Shown one piece after another: positions 31,993 through 45,800 of a stretch of 64,000 nucleotides of DNA; within the stretch, counting starts at the first letter, position 1; the number at the start of each line of letters is the position of its first letter. Below the pieces are notes generated by a model that was given only the letters and a program-made list of their open reading frames with translations, did not search any database and was not told the DNA's origin. This stretch comes from Grammothele lineata (lineage: Eukaryota > Basidiomycota > Agaricomycetes > Polyporales > Polyporaceae): assembly GCA_002150815.3 (NCBI GenBank), contig NDFF03000116.1, positions 186,001 to 250,000 of the forward strand, given 5' to 3'. A program made the translations under genes and the position numbers.

Positions 31993-33104
31993 TCATACGA
32001 GGATCACGGCAAGCAGGAGCGCCATGAGGATGATGATGAGGATGACGATACACCAGCCTGACTTCGTCTCTGGAACATCTAGGTCAGCAAGGACATGCAG
32101 ATGGGAAAGGAGAAGGACGAACCCTCTGTCTGGCGGATGAACTTGCGCATCTTGGCCATGGCCGTGGTTAGCTTTGCGTCCGAGGAAGTCACGCCCCGCT
32201 CGAGGTCGTCGAGCATCCTGATAAGCCGGGGGCATGATTAGGCATAGAACTTGACCGGACACGCACGTTGGGGACTCACTCGTTGTGCTCCACGATCTCA
32301 CGGCCCATCAAACCAGCTTGCTCGTGGATGGTATTGAGTGTGCCGGCGATGGTGTCTATCGTCTCGTCTTGCTGGCGGATCATCATCTAGCGCAACCCAG
32401 AACTCGACGTTAGCAACTTCTACACACTACACGATACGGTCAATGGGGGACGCACCTGCTGCTCCTCCCGCGCCCACTCCGCCTGACTGTCTTCGTGCTC
32501 TGGAGCGGGCGACTGCGCGCCTCCAAACACCGCTGACGACGGTCGTGACCGCCTGCCGCTGCCTTCCTCGACCTCCGCGCGCATCGTCTGTTGTCCTCGC
32601 GCATCAGCAAACCGCCAAAAGGTTGCGAACTCAAGACCACAATGCTTACGAACGTACCTCGATTTCGCGCCGGACGTGGCCCACGTACCGCCTCCGCTCC
32701 ATGACCTCGCTCTCCTCGAGTCCGAAGAGCCGCGCGCCGGTGCTCTCCACCACACTATAGGACGGAACCTATGTCAGCACTTCGTACCAGCACGTGTGAC
32801 GGTGAAGGAAAAAGGAGGAAGGCACCCTCGCGGCACTCACTTCACGCTCTCTTCCAAGTCCTCCAGGTCCGCCTCGAGCGCAGCCAGCGTCGCCTTCAGC
32901 TTTATACACCCAACCTGCAGTCAACATCCACCACCCCACTCGAACGAAGGCAGGACGACGCACCTCATTCCGCGCCCAGACCAGCTCCTCGCTCTCCTCG
33001 CGCGCCGTGCTGCGGATGCGGAGGAAGGACGCGCGGAGCGTCGCCGCCGTCTGGAGCGACGTCTGGATCTCCTGCTGCACGGCGTGGTATGGGTCCGTCG
33101 ACAT
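31993..33104 (-). CDS. syntaxin-6/Tlg1-type Qc-SNARE
   Basis: The ATG at 33104-33102 starts 'MSTDPYHAVQQEIQTSLQTA', the N-terminal helix of the syntaxin-6 family. After short introns it continues 'LKATLAALEADLEDLEESVK' and 'ARLFGLEESEVMERRRYVG'. The SNARE motif is seen in 'MMIRQQDETIDTIAGTLNTI' and 'LDDLERGVTSSDAKLTTAMA'. The C-terminal anchor is 'SGWCIVILIIILMALLLAVI' with the stop at 31993-31995. At least six exons. In yeast Tlg1 works with Tlg2 and Vti1 in fusion of endosome-derived vesicles with the trans-Golgi; the same role is expected here. The zero-layer glutamine is in the expected place ('RQQDETID'). Confidence 0.85.
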
Positions 33105-33824
33105 CGTCTCGCCCCTTTCGCCCTAAGAATTCGTGGTGTGTAGGTGGTGAGTGGGGTAGTGGGGTGGCCCAGGGTACTAGGGACGCGTTTCGGTCTTGGG
33201 ACAATGTTGCGGCGTCGGCGGGCGCGGTGAGAACCAAGCTGTGGAGGACGAAGGGTTGCCGGCAGCACAGGAGAATGGTCGCGAGGGCGACGCGGGCAAA
33301 CTAAGGCTAGTGTCAAAGGAGAGTGCGGAGCAGTAGATTGATACTAATGCTAGAGTCGAGAAGGGGTAGTAATTTGCGTAGGAGGAGGGGAGGGAAGTGG
33401 GATCGGCGGGGAGAGGCGAGGCGCCACCGCTTGGAACACGTCGTACCCCGGGTCCGGCCTTGCAGCCGCCGGCCCGCCTACCCCGCAGCACCTCACATCC
33501 CCACCATTGCTCGAGGTCGCAAGTCGCACACATCAAACTTGAAAGGGAGATCAATAACTTCAATCACGGAGTAGACATAACAGAGCACATATAAGCTAGG
33601 TAGAATCGCATGCTATACAACACCGACGACCCCATCATCTCATCCACTCTGGGTCGACGTCACTACAGCTCTCCCATGGCATCCTCACCTGTCACCTCTC
33701 GTATCGTACAACCAGCCGCACCGCGCCAAGAGAGTCGCCGAGAACCACGCGCAAGAGGCAGCAGAAAATGTTCCGAGCTCGAGACTCGATCCCCTCTCCC
33801 CCTCCCATCTCCTCCCCTCAACAA
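33105..33824. other. intergenic spacer
   Basis: 720 bp between two minus-strand genes: promoter of the SNARE gene and 3' UTR of the RING gene. No gene found. Confidence 0.45.
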
Positions 33825-36356
33825 TCAAGCAGCGTTCGACGCCGGAGCCGCCCCCCGCTCGATATCAGGCTGCGGCGCGCCCTGGCGACCAAAGCGCAAG
33901 AAGCCAAACCGGCCGCGCTCGGGCTGCGCCGTCGGTGCAGGCACCGCAGGCACAGGGACCGCGGGGGGCGCGCCAGCGGCGGGAGGGGGGACGTGGTCGT
34001 CGATCGACGCGGACTCGCGGTGCTCGTCTTTCTCGGGGGGTGTGGTCGTGATGCGGAGGAGCGAGGTGTATGCTGTACGGTGCATGAGGTCAGCCAGTGA
34101 GCTAGGAAGGGATGTAGGGGTGGGCACGTACGTTGGCGGCAGACGGGGCAGAACCAGCCCTTGGCCTTCCTCTTCCTCCTCGGGTTCTGCACGATAGGCA
34201 CAGGAGGGGCAGGAACGGGCGGTGCCGCGCCTTCAGCTCCCTCCGCCGCTGGAGGCGTCGCGTCGGTCGCACCCTCCGCGGGGGTGGCCTCGCTCGCGCC
34301 CTCGGTACCAGGTGCGGCAGTCTCGCTATCGTTGTGGACGATGGTGCCCCCGGCACCGAACTCGATCATGTTCACCGCACAGTCGCGGCATGCAACGAGG
34401 TGACGACACGGAAGGAGGACGACTTCGCGTGGAGAGGAAAGGCAGAGGAGACACTCGGACGAGGGCTCGTCCTCAGTTGTAGTGGTGGGTGGGACGGCAG
34501 GCGGGTAGGTGTGCGTGTCTAACTGGGCGGTCGGGGGCGGGGCAGTGGGCTGGGAGGAGGTAGTCGAGTTGGCGGAAAGACCGTAGATCTCGTGGAGGTG
34601 GAAGGTGTGGAGACCAATCTGTGGTATACTACCGTTAGAGATGTTAGCATAAGAGAACCGCATCGGTACGTACAGTCGCCTCGCGCTTGACAACCTTGAC
34701 AACCCACGGACGCTTGTCCTCTTCTTCTTCGGCACCCTCCACCGCAACCGGGGGAGCCCCAAACCGAACGATGTGGAGGTACGTCACCTGCTCGTTGGGC
34801 GAGGGCAAGTCCTTGCCATCCTCGTCGAGGGCCGTGAGGCGGATCGTCACGCGCACGCCGACCTCCTCCTCCTTACTCTCCTTAGCCTTCTCCTCCCCCT
34901 CAGCCGTAGGCTGAGCGTCCGCATCCAGCACCGCAAGCGCAGGGCCCGCGACCCCGCGGTCCTGGTTCCGCTTCCGGAAGTGGAAGTTCGTGAAGCGCTT
35001 CTTGCGCGGAGCGGGCTCCGCGGGCGCCGCCGCCGCCGCCTCGGCCAGAGCCTGCTTCTCCGGGTCCGCGGACGCAGAGGATGAGCCTGCGTCCGCAGCG
35101 GGCGCCGCGGCGCGCTGGTGGTCGAAGCGGCCGAGCTCGAGCGTCGCGCCGTCCTCGAACTTGAGCGTGCGCCCGAACCCGCCCTCGGTGACGGTCTCGA
35201 AGACGAGCAGCTTGCAGAGCCCGGAGGCGTCCGGCTTGCCGGCCATGGGGTGCTTGGGCGACAGGAGGACGTTCACGCGGATGGCGCATTTGGGGGCGTC
35301 ACAGTCGTATTCGAACTCGAGTGCGTGGTGGTGTTGGGAGTCTGCGTGTTCGGCATCTTCGCCGGTATCATTCTCCAGAGGGGAGAGGCGGAGGGTAGGG
35401 CGTTTGAGGTTGACGAGTGCCTGCAGCGTCGTCGTGGAATAATGTGTCTGGATATAGGTAGGTTATAAGTATGCTGTGAAAATAGCCGGCGCAAAGGCGA
35501 GATGCTCGTGCGACTGGTCGCTCCGAAGGCCATGAATCCATTGACGAAGAGGACATTTGCTTTTGTTGAAGTAACCGGACGGAGACCGCATGGAGACTTG
35601 GAAACCAGACCCTCCTATCATGTCCGCAGCCAATACAGTCGGCGGGCAAGCAACCAGCGCAGACGATCGTACCACGCTTGCATGCGCAACCCGCCAGGCC
35701 AGAATCCGCCTTGCAGCCCCGACTCACGCACGAATTGCCAAATACCGACACATGGCCCCCCAAAAGTCCGAGAAGGCCGGAGACAAGGCGTACGACTCAC
35801 CTCCTTGCTCTTCGCGATCCAGCCCTTGACGATGTCCGGGGTGAGGACGTCCGAGCTCTTCTCGCTGCTCTCCGTCCAGTCCGGGCCGCCCCCAAGCACG
35901 CCGATGTTGGGCCCGAAGAGCGTATCGTTCGCCTTCTTCTCCGAAGCGGCTGCTGGGGCTATAGTAGTAGTCGGGGCAGCGGGCGCCCCCGGTGCGGGGG
36001 CGGGCGTGCCCATGTCGATCACGACGGCGTTCTGGGCCATGCGGGTCGCAGCGCGGGAGGTGTTGGTGTCTACGCGGGCGAGGTAGGGGGTCTGGTGTAT
36101 GCCCCGGACTCGGTTCCAAGACGCGTACTGGCTGTTGTCTGTGGGGCAACCGTGCGCCGGTCAGACGGTGAGCGACAGTGCAGGCGGGCGCGGGGGAAGC
36201 AGAGAGGCAGGGGATGGGGGACGGGGCTGTTACGCACACCAGGAGGCAAAACTGGCCATCCGATGGTGGGGGGACGACTTTGTAGTCTGAGAGAGAGGGG
36301 CAAGGTGCGAGCGAGCGCGGTGGGAGCTTTAGCGCGGACCCTGTGCACCCGCTCAT
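33825..36356 (-). CDS. mahogunin-type RING E3 ubiquitin ligase
   Basis: The first exon starts at the ATG at 36356; the second runs from about 36138 to 35801. The later exons are 35447-34674, 34618-34132 and 34072-33825, with introns of 353, 55 and 59 nt. Early region: 'QYASWNRVRGIHQTPYLARV' and 'DTLFGPNIGVLGGGPDWTES'. Central beta-rich domain typical of mahogunin/LUL ligases: 'LEFEYDCDAPKCAIRVNVLL', 'FETVTEGGFGRTLKFEDGA', 'RPWVVKVVKREATIGLHTF'. RING: 'CLLCLSSPREVVLLPCRHLV' with 'CRDC', then a 76-residue Ala/Pro/Glu insert, then 'CPVCRQPYTSLLRI'. The chelating C3HC4 pattern is complete. Mahogunin-like proteins ubiquitinate membrane-traffic and GPCR-related substrates. The start exon is less sure than the rest. 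Confidence 0.82.
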
Positions 36357-36520
36357 CTAATCTTGGACCCATTTGTCACGCCCACGCCGACTCCCACCCG
36401 CTCCGACCTCAGTCTCCTCCAGCCCGGCCGAGCACCCGTCTCGTGGTTATCCGCGCCTTGTTCGAGTCATCGCAACCGCGTCTCTGTTGAGGCTGAAAAC
36501 CAGCCAGCCCACCAGCCACC

Positions 36521-36806
36521 TGTAACCGTCGCGATCCCGTGGGAACGTTGTGGTCACACGATGTAAGGAAGAGCGGACGAGGCACAGACAGGTTGCAAGT
36601 CTGCTGGTATTCGCAAGTACGCTGAGCAGCAACTACCACGACTCTACACACATATATACGATTCTTTGGATGGTCCGTGCGCTATCGTCAGGGAACGCCC
36701 CCATCTACGGGACGTATGGAGCTCCGGGGTACCGCGAGGTCGAGCGGGTGCCGGCCGATAACGTGACCTGGGGAGTAACGCGTGACCGAGAGACTTGTCC
36801 GTTACA
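36521..36806 (-). repeat. 3' LTR (left copy)
   Basis: 286 bp, starts TGTAACCG and ends CCGTTACA on the plus strand (TG...CA). Matches the right copy except at three sites: near 36568 (A instead of G), near 36632 (A instead of T) and near 36795 (T instead of G). Confidence 0.92.
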
Positions 36807-36844
36807 TACGCCCTCCGAGTATCGCCTCCCTGCGATACTCCGCT

Positions 36845-39800
36845 CTACTGCCCCGTCTCCATCGCGTTCGCGTTTTTCCCCCCCTTCTTCTTCTTCTTCT
36901 CGCCCTGCTTGTCCTGCTTTTCCATCTCGACGTCGTCCTCTCCTTCGGCGTCCTCATCATCCTCCGCAACGAAGTCCTGCAAGCCGTCAAAGTGGGATGA
37001 GCCCGAGGGACCGGCCTGAGGAGTGGGCTCGCGTGGCTGGTGAGTCTTGGCCTTCCGCGGCGGCGCGGCCGGGAGCTCGAGGTCCTCCTCGCGGTCGCGT
37101 TTGGCCCGGCGCTGCTCGCGCGCGGCCTCCGCCTTCTCCGCACGCCTGATCTCATCGCGTTTTTGCTGCCAGAGGAGTTTCTCGATGAGCAGCTCCTGTT
37201 CGGCGGTGTAGCGGCGGGGCTCGTCTCGGAGGAGGATAGGGGAGAGGGTGTCGACGCCGATGGGCTTTCGGACGACGGTAACGGCTCCGTCGTTCGCGAC
37301 GGTACAGAAGCCGAACTCAACACCGTCGAGGGCATTGAAGAGGCGAGCGAAGGTGTCGTAGCCCGCGGGGTAGGCATTGGCCTTCGGGTTGAAGCCGCGC
37401 TCACGAAGGAGCCTGTCGAAGCGGCAGAAGAGGCGAACGCCAGGAGATGCAAAGCGCCAAGTGATGTCCCGGGCGGCGGGGTCCTCAATGAGTAGGTCTC
37501 CGCAGGCGTCAAGGCGGCGGATGCCCGGGTGCTCGAAGACCTTCGACTGGAGCGGCATGGTAGTGGAGGAAAGGACGATGGTGAATGTGAGGAGGAGGGA
37601 GTGGATGGTGAGGAGGATGGTGTGGATGATGAGGGAAAGGGCCGGACGCGAGGCAAGTAGCTCCAGGGTCCTCAACGACGGCTGAGGGGAACTAACAAGC
37701 CCTTCGTCGTCCTCCGAGGCTGTTATATCCTCGTCCCGGCCCCCGCTGACCGCAAGAGCACCCAAAAACACCTGGGGGTCATCAGCCGGGGGCTCCCCCG
37801 ATCCAGCAGGGAGTTCCGTGATACTGGTGGCGTCGAGGACCTCAAGGTAAGCCTTGACAACGTCCAGGTGCGCGATCAGAGAGTAGGGCACCCAGGTGCG
37901 GTCACCCGAGCGCCACAGTGCCTCGAAAATCGCGTCCTTGCCTGAGCCTCGGTGAGAGAGCAGCTTATCGATAGCCCACTCGCCCTCCGTCTCCTCGAGA
38001 TCGGCTACCTGGCTGACCAGACGGCCAGGGAACAACCGATCGTCGTTTGGCTCGTGCACGCGAAGAAGCGAAGCATGAAACACATCGTGAACGCCACGAC
38101 GCTTCAAGTCCGCGGGGAGCTCGAGGCGGTAGGAATAGTTACCGAAGTCATGTAGAATACGGTAGGGACCAATATACTTCGGCGCGAGCTTGCGCGAGTA
38201 ACCCTTTGGCAGGGAGATGTTCTTAGTTGAAAGGTACACAAGGTCGCCCTCTGCGAATGGGGCAGGGCGGCGGCGACGGTTAGCGTCGCGGGTCTGCTTG
38301 ACCCGTGCAGCAATCACGCTATCGTGGGCCGCCATGATCGCGTTCTTGACGCGCTGCGCGAACGCGCGGACACCGGGGTACTCCTCCTTGGAGGCGTCGT
38401 TCCACACCATCGCGCGAGGCATGCGGCCCGTGTTCAGGAAGAACGGAGCAAATCCGGTCGTGTCCGAACGGGCGGTATTGATAGCAAACTCGATACCGGG
38501 TAAACGAGCGACCCAATCTTTCTGCCGGGGGCCAATGCACTGACGCAGCATTTGCCCCACAGTACGGTTTGCTCGTTCCGTGGAGCCGTCCGACTCGGGA
38601 TGGTATGCGCTCGACATGCGCAACTCCGTTCCGATGAGGGAGTGGAGGTGAGTCCAGAACAGGCTCGTAAACAGGACATCCCGGTCACTGACTATGGCTT
38701 CGGGCACACCGTGGTGCTTGTAGACTTCCGCGAAGACAAGTTCCGCAACCTCGCGCGCCGTGTAGTTGATTCGGCTCGGCACGAGGTGCACCATACCCGT
38801 GAGTAGGTCGATTATGGTCGTAATCGCGTTAAATGACCCGTCGCGGTTTTTCGACTCTGGAAGCGGTCCTACAAAGTCGATTCCGATGATCTGCCAAGGC
38901 CGTCCGGGCACAGCAAGAGGGTTCAGCAATCCGTAAGGTTTCTGGTTGCTCGGCTTGCTGCGCTTGCATGTCTGACAAGTCCGACAGAACTCAAGCACAT
39001 CCTGGGACATAGTCTTCCACCAGACATGGTCCCGGAGCAACCCCAAGGTCTTATAAGCACCCAGATGAGCTAAAAGCGAATGCGCGTGGAGGATAACAAT
39101 CTCGCGCACGCTTCGCTCGCCCACAAGGATACGAGGTATGCACAGGAGTTTCTGTCCTTGTACCATGATGAACACTAAACCGTCTTCGACACGGAAGTTC
39201 TTATGGAATTTCTGGTTCTCTAGGATCTTCGCGAAGAAGGGATCCTCCGAGTAGCGGTCACGAAGGTTTGCCATCAAGTCGAGACCATCCGAGGCGGCCG
39301 AAACATGTTCAAGAAACCGATCCTCAAGTGCTACCGCAGGTGGGTGTGATATGTCTTCAGACTGAGCAGGAGGAGCTAATGCCTCCGTTACAGAGTTGTC
39401 GGACCCGTTTCCGGGGCTCGCGCCCTCCCGTCCTTCGTCAGCGACACGAAGGACGACACGCTTAATCCGCTTGGAGAACTCGCGCGCCGTCTCGGGACGA
39501 CCTGTCTCCGCAGGTGCGGGGGGCGCGCTGGCCTTGCGCTGGCGCGCGACCGCTGGCTTCGCACCAGGCGCAGTCTCCTTCGACACGCCCTCCGGCGCGG
39601 AGATCGTCTCTGGCGGAGAGGGACTCTGCGCGCGTTCCCGCGAGCGCGCACGCGCGCGGGGTGTAGCGGCCTGCCGCGGGGGCTTTACAACAGGAACAAC
39701 CGTCCGCGGAACTCGTCCAGGAGGGGCCGCAGGGACCGACGCGCCCTCCGCCCTAGAAGATGCGTGACGCGCAGAGCGCCGCAGCGGCTCAGTCATGACA

Positions 39801-42800
39801 GCCGCCATCGCCTCCATGCCAGTGAGTACAGGAGCTGAGATCGCCTGCGCAGCAAGGTGCTGACGCAATTTCTCATGCTCGTCATGCTCCGTGTACTCCG
39901 AGGCAGCGCGAACGGTCCCCGGCGCGTCATTTGAATAGATTCGAGACAGTGCGTCCGCGAGCACGTTCTCCACTCCAGGTGTGTACTGAACCTTAAAGTC
40001 GTACTCGGAGATCGCTTCGAGCCAACGCGCCTGACGTCCGGACAGGTTCTTCTGCCCCATCAAGTGAATGAGGCCCTTGTGGTCTGTAACCCAAGTGAAC
40101 GAGCAACCCAGCAAGATGTCCCGGTGCCGCAGCATGGCCTCGACACCGGCGAGCATCTCAATCTCGTGAACCGGGTAATTCGACTGCGCCGAGGTGAGTT
40201 TCGCCGAGAAGAACGCCGCCACGCGGGCAACCTTATAATCTTCGCCCTGGCAGACGACACCCGCGATTCCGCCATGCGAGCCATCCGTGACAAGCCAGAT
40301 TGGCGGCGCCGTCGCAGAGTAATCGAGCGGCTTCCGGTGGTGCTCGCGGTGGGCATGAACGAGACGCTTAATCTCGTCAAAAGCGCGCTGGTGAGTATAA
40401 TCCCATACGAAACTTGTCTCGGAACCTGTGAGTGACGAGAGGATCCCCATAGGAATACGAACAGTCGCAATATCATCTGCGAGGTATCCAACGGAGCCGA
40501 GGAAACCCCGCAGGAGCTCCTTGTTCGTAGGAACTTTCCAGTTCAAGACACTGTCGACCTTGTCCGGGTCCATACGAATCCCTTCGTCATCAACCACACG
40601 GCCGAGGACCTTCATCTCGCGACAGAGAAATTTCAGCTTCGTCGCGCTAAGGTAAAGCTGCTCCTTTCGGAGAATATCAATAACTTCTTTGCAGTGCTGG
40701 ATGTGCTCCGCAAGTGTCGACGAGAAGATGACAATGTCATCAAGGTAGACGGCCATACATTTCCCAATTAAGTGACCGAAAAGATGGTTCATGAGTGACT
40801 GGTACGTCGCGACCGCGTTACAATCGCCCTGTTGGAGAACTAGGCTAACCATGTTCCCGTCCGGGGTCGTCATAGCGGTGCGCTCGACATGATCCGGCTC
40901 AATGCGGATCTGCTCGTAAGCATCCTTCCCGTCGATCAAAGACCGGTACGGCATGCGCGCAACATTCCGTAAGATGCCCTCCATGTCAGGCAGCGGAGAG
41001 GACAATTTATGAGTGTTCGCGTTCCGCTCGCGCAGATCACACACAACACGCAAACGTGGCGGAATACCCTTCACACCAGTCCCCGGCTTGGTCAACAGAA
41101 GCATAGGGGAGGTAGTGCGTGCGTTGGTCATGCGCCAGCGTCCTGACTTGAGGTAAGCATCTCGTTTTTCGATCCAGCTCGCGCGATGAGCGTCCGGACA
41201 CTTAGACGGTCGCCAGGTATATACCTTGGACAATTCCTTGAGGGGAATCGTGTGATTGATCTCCCGGAGCGGCGGAAGGGGAGTATCACTCGCTTCGGCG
41301 CATATGTCCGCTGCATACTCACGCAAGTGTTGACGCGCGGCTTCCAGATCCTCTTCAAAGACATCCGCCGCGCGCGAGGCAATAGCGCGGACATTCTTCC
41401 CTTCAATAGGGAGAGCGGCATTGCTTCCGATGACGACTGTGGACGGATGGAAGGTCAAGGTCATACGGTGCTGGAAGAGAAAGGGAGTACCCAAAATAAG
41501 GTCATATCCCTGTAAGTTCACTAGGTCGAAATATCGCTCTTCCGATACACCCTGGTACTCAATGCGAGCATTGCACCCAGTGTTGATCTTCGCACGAGAT
41601 CCCTGCACAGCCAACTGCACTGGTAAGGGCTTCGCCAACTCGTCCGGCGTGATTCCGAGCTGATGTGCGAGCTTAGTAGACATAAAGTCGGCCAAGGATC
41701 CCGTGTCTAGCAGCGCGCGGGCAGGGTGCCCGTTGATATCGACTACGACCACAAGTGGCTCCGGAACGACTCGACGGAAGTCCCGAGGAGTGGCGGAGTT
41801 CCGCTGAATAGCGGGCAACGGGGGTAAGTCCCCGACCGCATTCAGCTCCAGCACGTTCCCGGGTAGTGAGTCCGTCAAGTACACTTCCAGCTCACCCGGC
41901 CGCAAGTGTTCTGACCGAAATACAGGAGGGTCAATACACAAATAAAATTGCTTCGCAAACCAGTCAGGCAGGTCAAAGCGAGGATTCTCGAGAAGCTCCC
42001 GTGGGCACACCGCGAAAAAACGAAGGTACGCATCATATATGTACACGCCATCCGAGACGCTTGCGCTCGCATACCGCGGGCTGTCATACCGCAGCTGGTC
42101 CAGAATGTGCCAGGGGCGATGGACCTCCATCACGGCTGCGGCGCCTTCGACTAACGCATCTCCCATAAGCTCACGCTCGCGGGCAGGCACACAGTCGACA
42201 TGTTCCGCTCGGAGGCGGCTACGAAACCAACCAGCAATATCGAAGTCTGGCTCTCGAAGCCAGCTCCTGTCCAATTCTGGCGGCTCGCTCAATCCGGTGC
42301 CCCACAGCATGTAAGTGTCCTCATCTAGCTCAAGATAGAACTTAATTTCATTGTCTGCATCAGGATCTGCCAGATACGGCCGTGATGCTTCAAGAATCGC
42401 CGTCGCGCGCAGACGGTACAGGTCCCCGACAGCGGGCGGCTCCCAGGACAAGTCGCGCGAGCGAGGCGGGTTCGCATCAATTCTGACGCGATCTGCACTA
42501 TACGGGCGGGGCGGAGGCGGCGCTTCAGCAGTGGGGGCACTAGGCTCACCCTCCGGAGCATAGAAGAGCTGTTCAAGGTCCCCCGGCTCCAAGTCGTCAA
42601 GACCGAACGGCCCGATGAGCGCGTCTCGCACCCTCCGCGCGTACCACGCTTCCAGGTCAAGGTGGGGGTTTAGGAAAATCTGCGCGGGGCATAAGAGGGC
42701 AAGAGATAGGTAGAGATCTTGTATCTCGAGTAGGCCGTTGTTCTCCGGAACCGGCATGACAACTATGCGAATTCCACCATTCGATTTTACGCCGCGCACA

Positions 42801-45800
42801 GGGAAGGGGAGGCAGTCCATAAACAGTCGTTCTAGCGCGCGCGCTATCCCGACGGCTTTGTTCCTAGGCCACTCCGGACATAGGATTCGGATATCCCCAA
42901 TTATGTGCCGCCAGCCCGATTTCTTACGCAAGGATACATCGGGCAACTGTAATTCGCTGAGGGGAACATCCCCGAGGTCAGCAATGCGGTATGTACCCAT
43001 GTCGGGCATAGGAGACTCGTCCATTTCGTCGTCAGAGTCATCAGAGCCGCTAGAGTAGTCGGACGGGCTCTGCTCATCCTCAGTGATGTCATCAAGGTCA
43101 GGCAGACTCTCGAAGCCCGATTCCGAGTCTTCTTCTGATGGAATAACCACAGTGTCCTCCTCCGCAACAGGAGGCTGCACGGGCTGATGGAACCACTGCC
43201 CGATATGTGCTGCGAAAGCGTCATCTTCGCTGTCACACTGGCTCGCGTCATCAGACTCAAGCTCGGAGCGATAGTCCAGGAAGTCGTCGCAGTCTGCATC
43301 CCACTCTGAGTCGTCATCAGAAGCAGGCGGAGTGACTAACTCTGGAAGCCCAGAGCTATCCGTTTCCCAACCGTCAAGGTCAACCGCGCCCAAGGACACC
43401 TCGTCAATGCGAGCGGTGGACTCGGACAGAGCACGTCGCTCTTCGGCTTCGGACAAGTTGAGGCCTACACTGAAGCTGGTAAGCCCCGGAGGCTTCCCTT
43501 TCTTATTAGACTGAACTCGGTTTGCCTTAGGACAGTTTCGCTCCATGTGCCCGACTTCGTGGCACTTGAAACACTTGTTCGCGGCTACATGCTCGGCGCG
43601 CTCCTCAGGTGAGAGTCGAGAGGGCTCGCGCGGAGTCTGAGCCGGCGCGCGCTCGGTGCGCGGCTTGTTCCCCTGACCGGGCGTGGTGGCAGGACGAGAC
43701 TGAGAGCCTCGTGCGGGGCGCGCGGCGGGAGTACTATTGGGCTTAGCTGAGTTCGTCCCGCTGGACGTATGCTTACGACCCGAGGCGGTCGACGAGCCAG
43801 AGCTGCGTTCCGGCCGTGGGGTCTGCTCTGGCTTAGCAGGTGCGGTGGGCCGCTGGCGACGCGCGCCGCCAACCTCGTATGCTCGCTCGATGGCAGTGGC
43901 CTCAGTGTCGAGGACTTCCCAGGAGATAGTCTCCATGTTATAGTTCTTAAGGTAGAGCTCCTGTACAATGTAGTCATCGAGCCCCTTCCAGAAGCGACGC
44001 ACGCGAGCCTGAAGCGGGTCATCGCCGACGATGGCCATCAGACCCACAAGCTCGTGAACATATTCTTTCACGGATCGTCCACGCTGGCGAGAGCGATCCA
44101 ACTTGTCACGCATGTCCTGGCGGAATGTGCCAGGAAAGCAATGGTCAAAGAGCCCTTGGTAGAAAGACTGCAAAGTCCACGACGTGGGGTCATGGCTAGC
44201 AGCGAAGTGATAATAATTAAAAGCCTTTCCGGACAAATAATTCGATACTTCGAATACACGCCTCTCTTGAGGCAATTGATACCCATCCATATAAGCGTTC
44301 ACCTGCTGCGTGAACTGGATGAACGTCGCGACGTCCGCGCGACCGTCGTACTTCTCAGGTTCGCGCGGCTTCCAAGTCGGAACGCGAGAGGTAGTCGTAG
44401 CCGGAGCCTGAGCAACCGCAACATTAGCACTAGCCTGCGCGGGAGCAGCGAGTCCCGTTGGCGGCACTGCTGCGCTCGCGCTGAAAGCTCGCCCCAGCGC
44501 GCTGTTGGGGTCAATCTGCGCCGAAGGGCGCCAGGTTGTGCCGCTGCCGATGGGGTTTGCAGAGGCCGAGGCAGTCACCGTGGGCGGGGGCGGCTGAGCG
44601 AAGATCCCGGACACCGAGCTGACAGGCACGGCGTGCGGCACTTGAGGCGGCGCGGCAGGCGGCGCGGGCGCGGAGGCGTAGGGCGGGGATGCCATGGACT
44701 GGGCGAGTATGAGCCCACGCATCTGCGCGCGCATCTCGCTGAGCTCGCGCTCGAGCTCGCGAATGCGCTCGGAGGCTGGGTCGCTGTGCGGAGCGACACC
44801 GACCGGAACCTTCACGGGGGCAGGGGCGGACTGAGATATGCCTGGCGGGCCTGGCACCTCACGCCGCTCCTCCTGCTGCACCACGCGAGAGCTCTTGAGT
44901 CGCTCGAAGTCACGCAGGGCCCTGCGCTGAGCTTCGATGTCCAGCTCCTCTGGTTCTAACGAGACTGCACCCCAGTTGCGGGGGTCAATCGATTTGCCTT
45001 TCTCGTAGGCGGACGGTCCTGCCACCGGGCTCGGCGGCGAGACTGGGAGGTCCGAGGACTTGTCCGAGGTCGTGGTCGGATAGTCGGGGTCGCGCATCGT
45101 GACAGCGCGCATGCGGCGGTCGAACCGCTCACGATCTCCCGGAGTCATAGTGCTCTCAGCCTCACGGACGGCTTTCTGTTGAGCAGCACTAAGGGCACCC
45201 GAGTGCACAGCGGGGCCCGAGTGAGGGGTAGCACTCACTAAAACACTTCCCGGCTCACACTGAGCGAAGGGAATGTCGATGAGAACACCTTCGCGCGGTC
45301 TAGCGACCGGCGTCGGGTTCGCGGGGGTCTTGGGGAACTCCTCGGAGTCGTCGATGAGGTCCCGAAGAGGGGTCGCACCGTCTTGCTGGGGCACAGCAGC
45401 TTCCGTCCCGGCAGACGTCTCAGACGGGGGTTGGAAGGGGGCACGAAATATATTTTGTGTCATCCTAGGTGGAGTACTCTCCGCACGAGGAGGGGTATAG
45501 TACTCCTCGAGGCCGACAGGCTGTCGGCCAGGCGAGGAGTATCTGCTCGGAGCCGCGGCGACCGGGCTGAAGGACAGCTCGGGGCGGACACCGGACGGGC
45601 CATGGTGGCTCTCGTACGCAGAGGGGAGGGAGGAGAGGCTCGACCCGAAGGCCGCGTCGACCGAGTCATCGACAGCGACTGGAAACTCACCGGGGACCGT
45701 CTCCTGCATAGGCGGGGTCTGGCCTCCAGAGGAGTCTTCGAAATGAGCCATTGGGGATTGAGTTTTGAGGGGATTGAGTCGGGGTCGCGAGGTGATCAAG

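Noticed and set aside
37040..37495. Plus-strand frames within the retrotransposon
   Set aside because: They are antisense shadows of the gag-pol frame without ATG context or domains.
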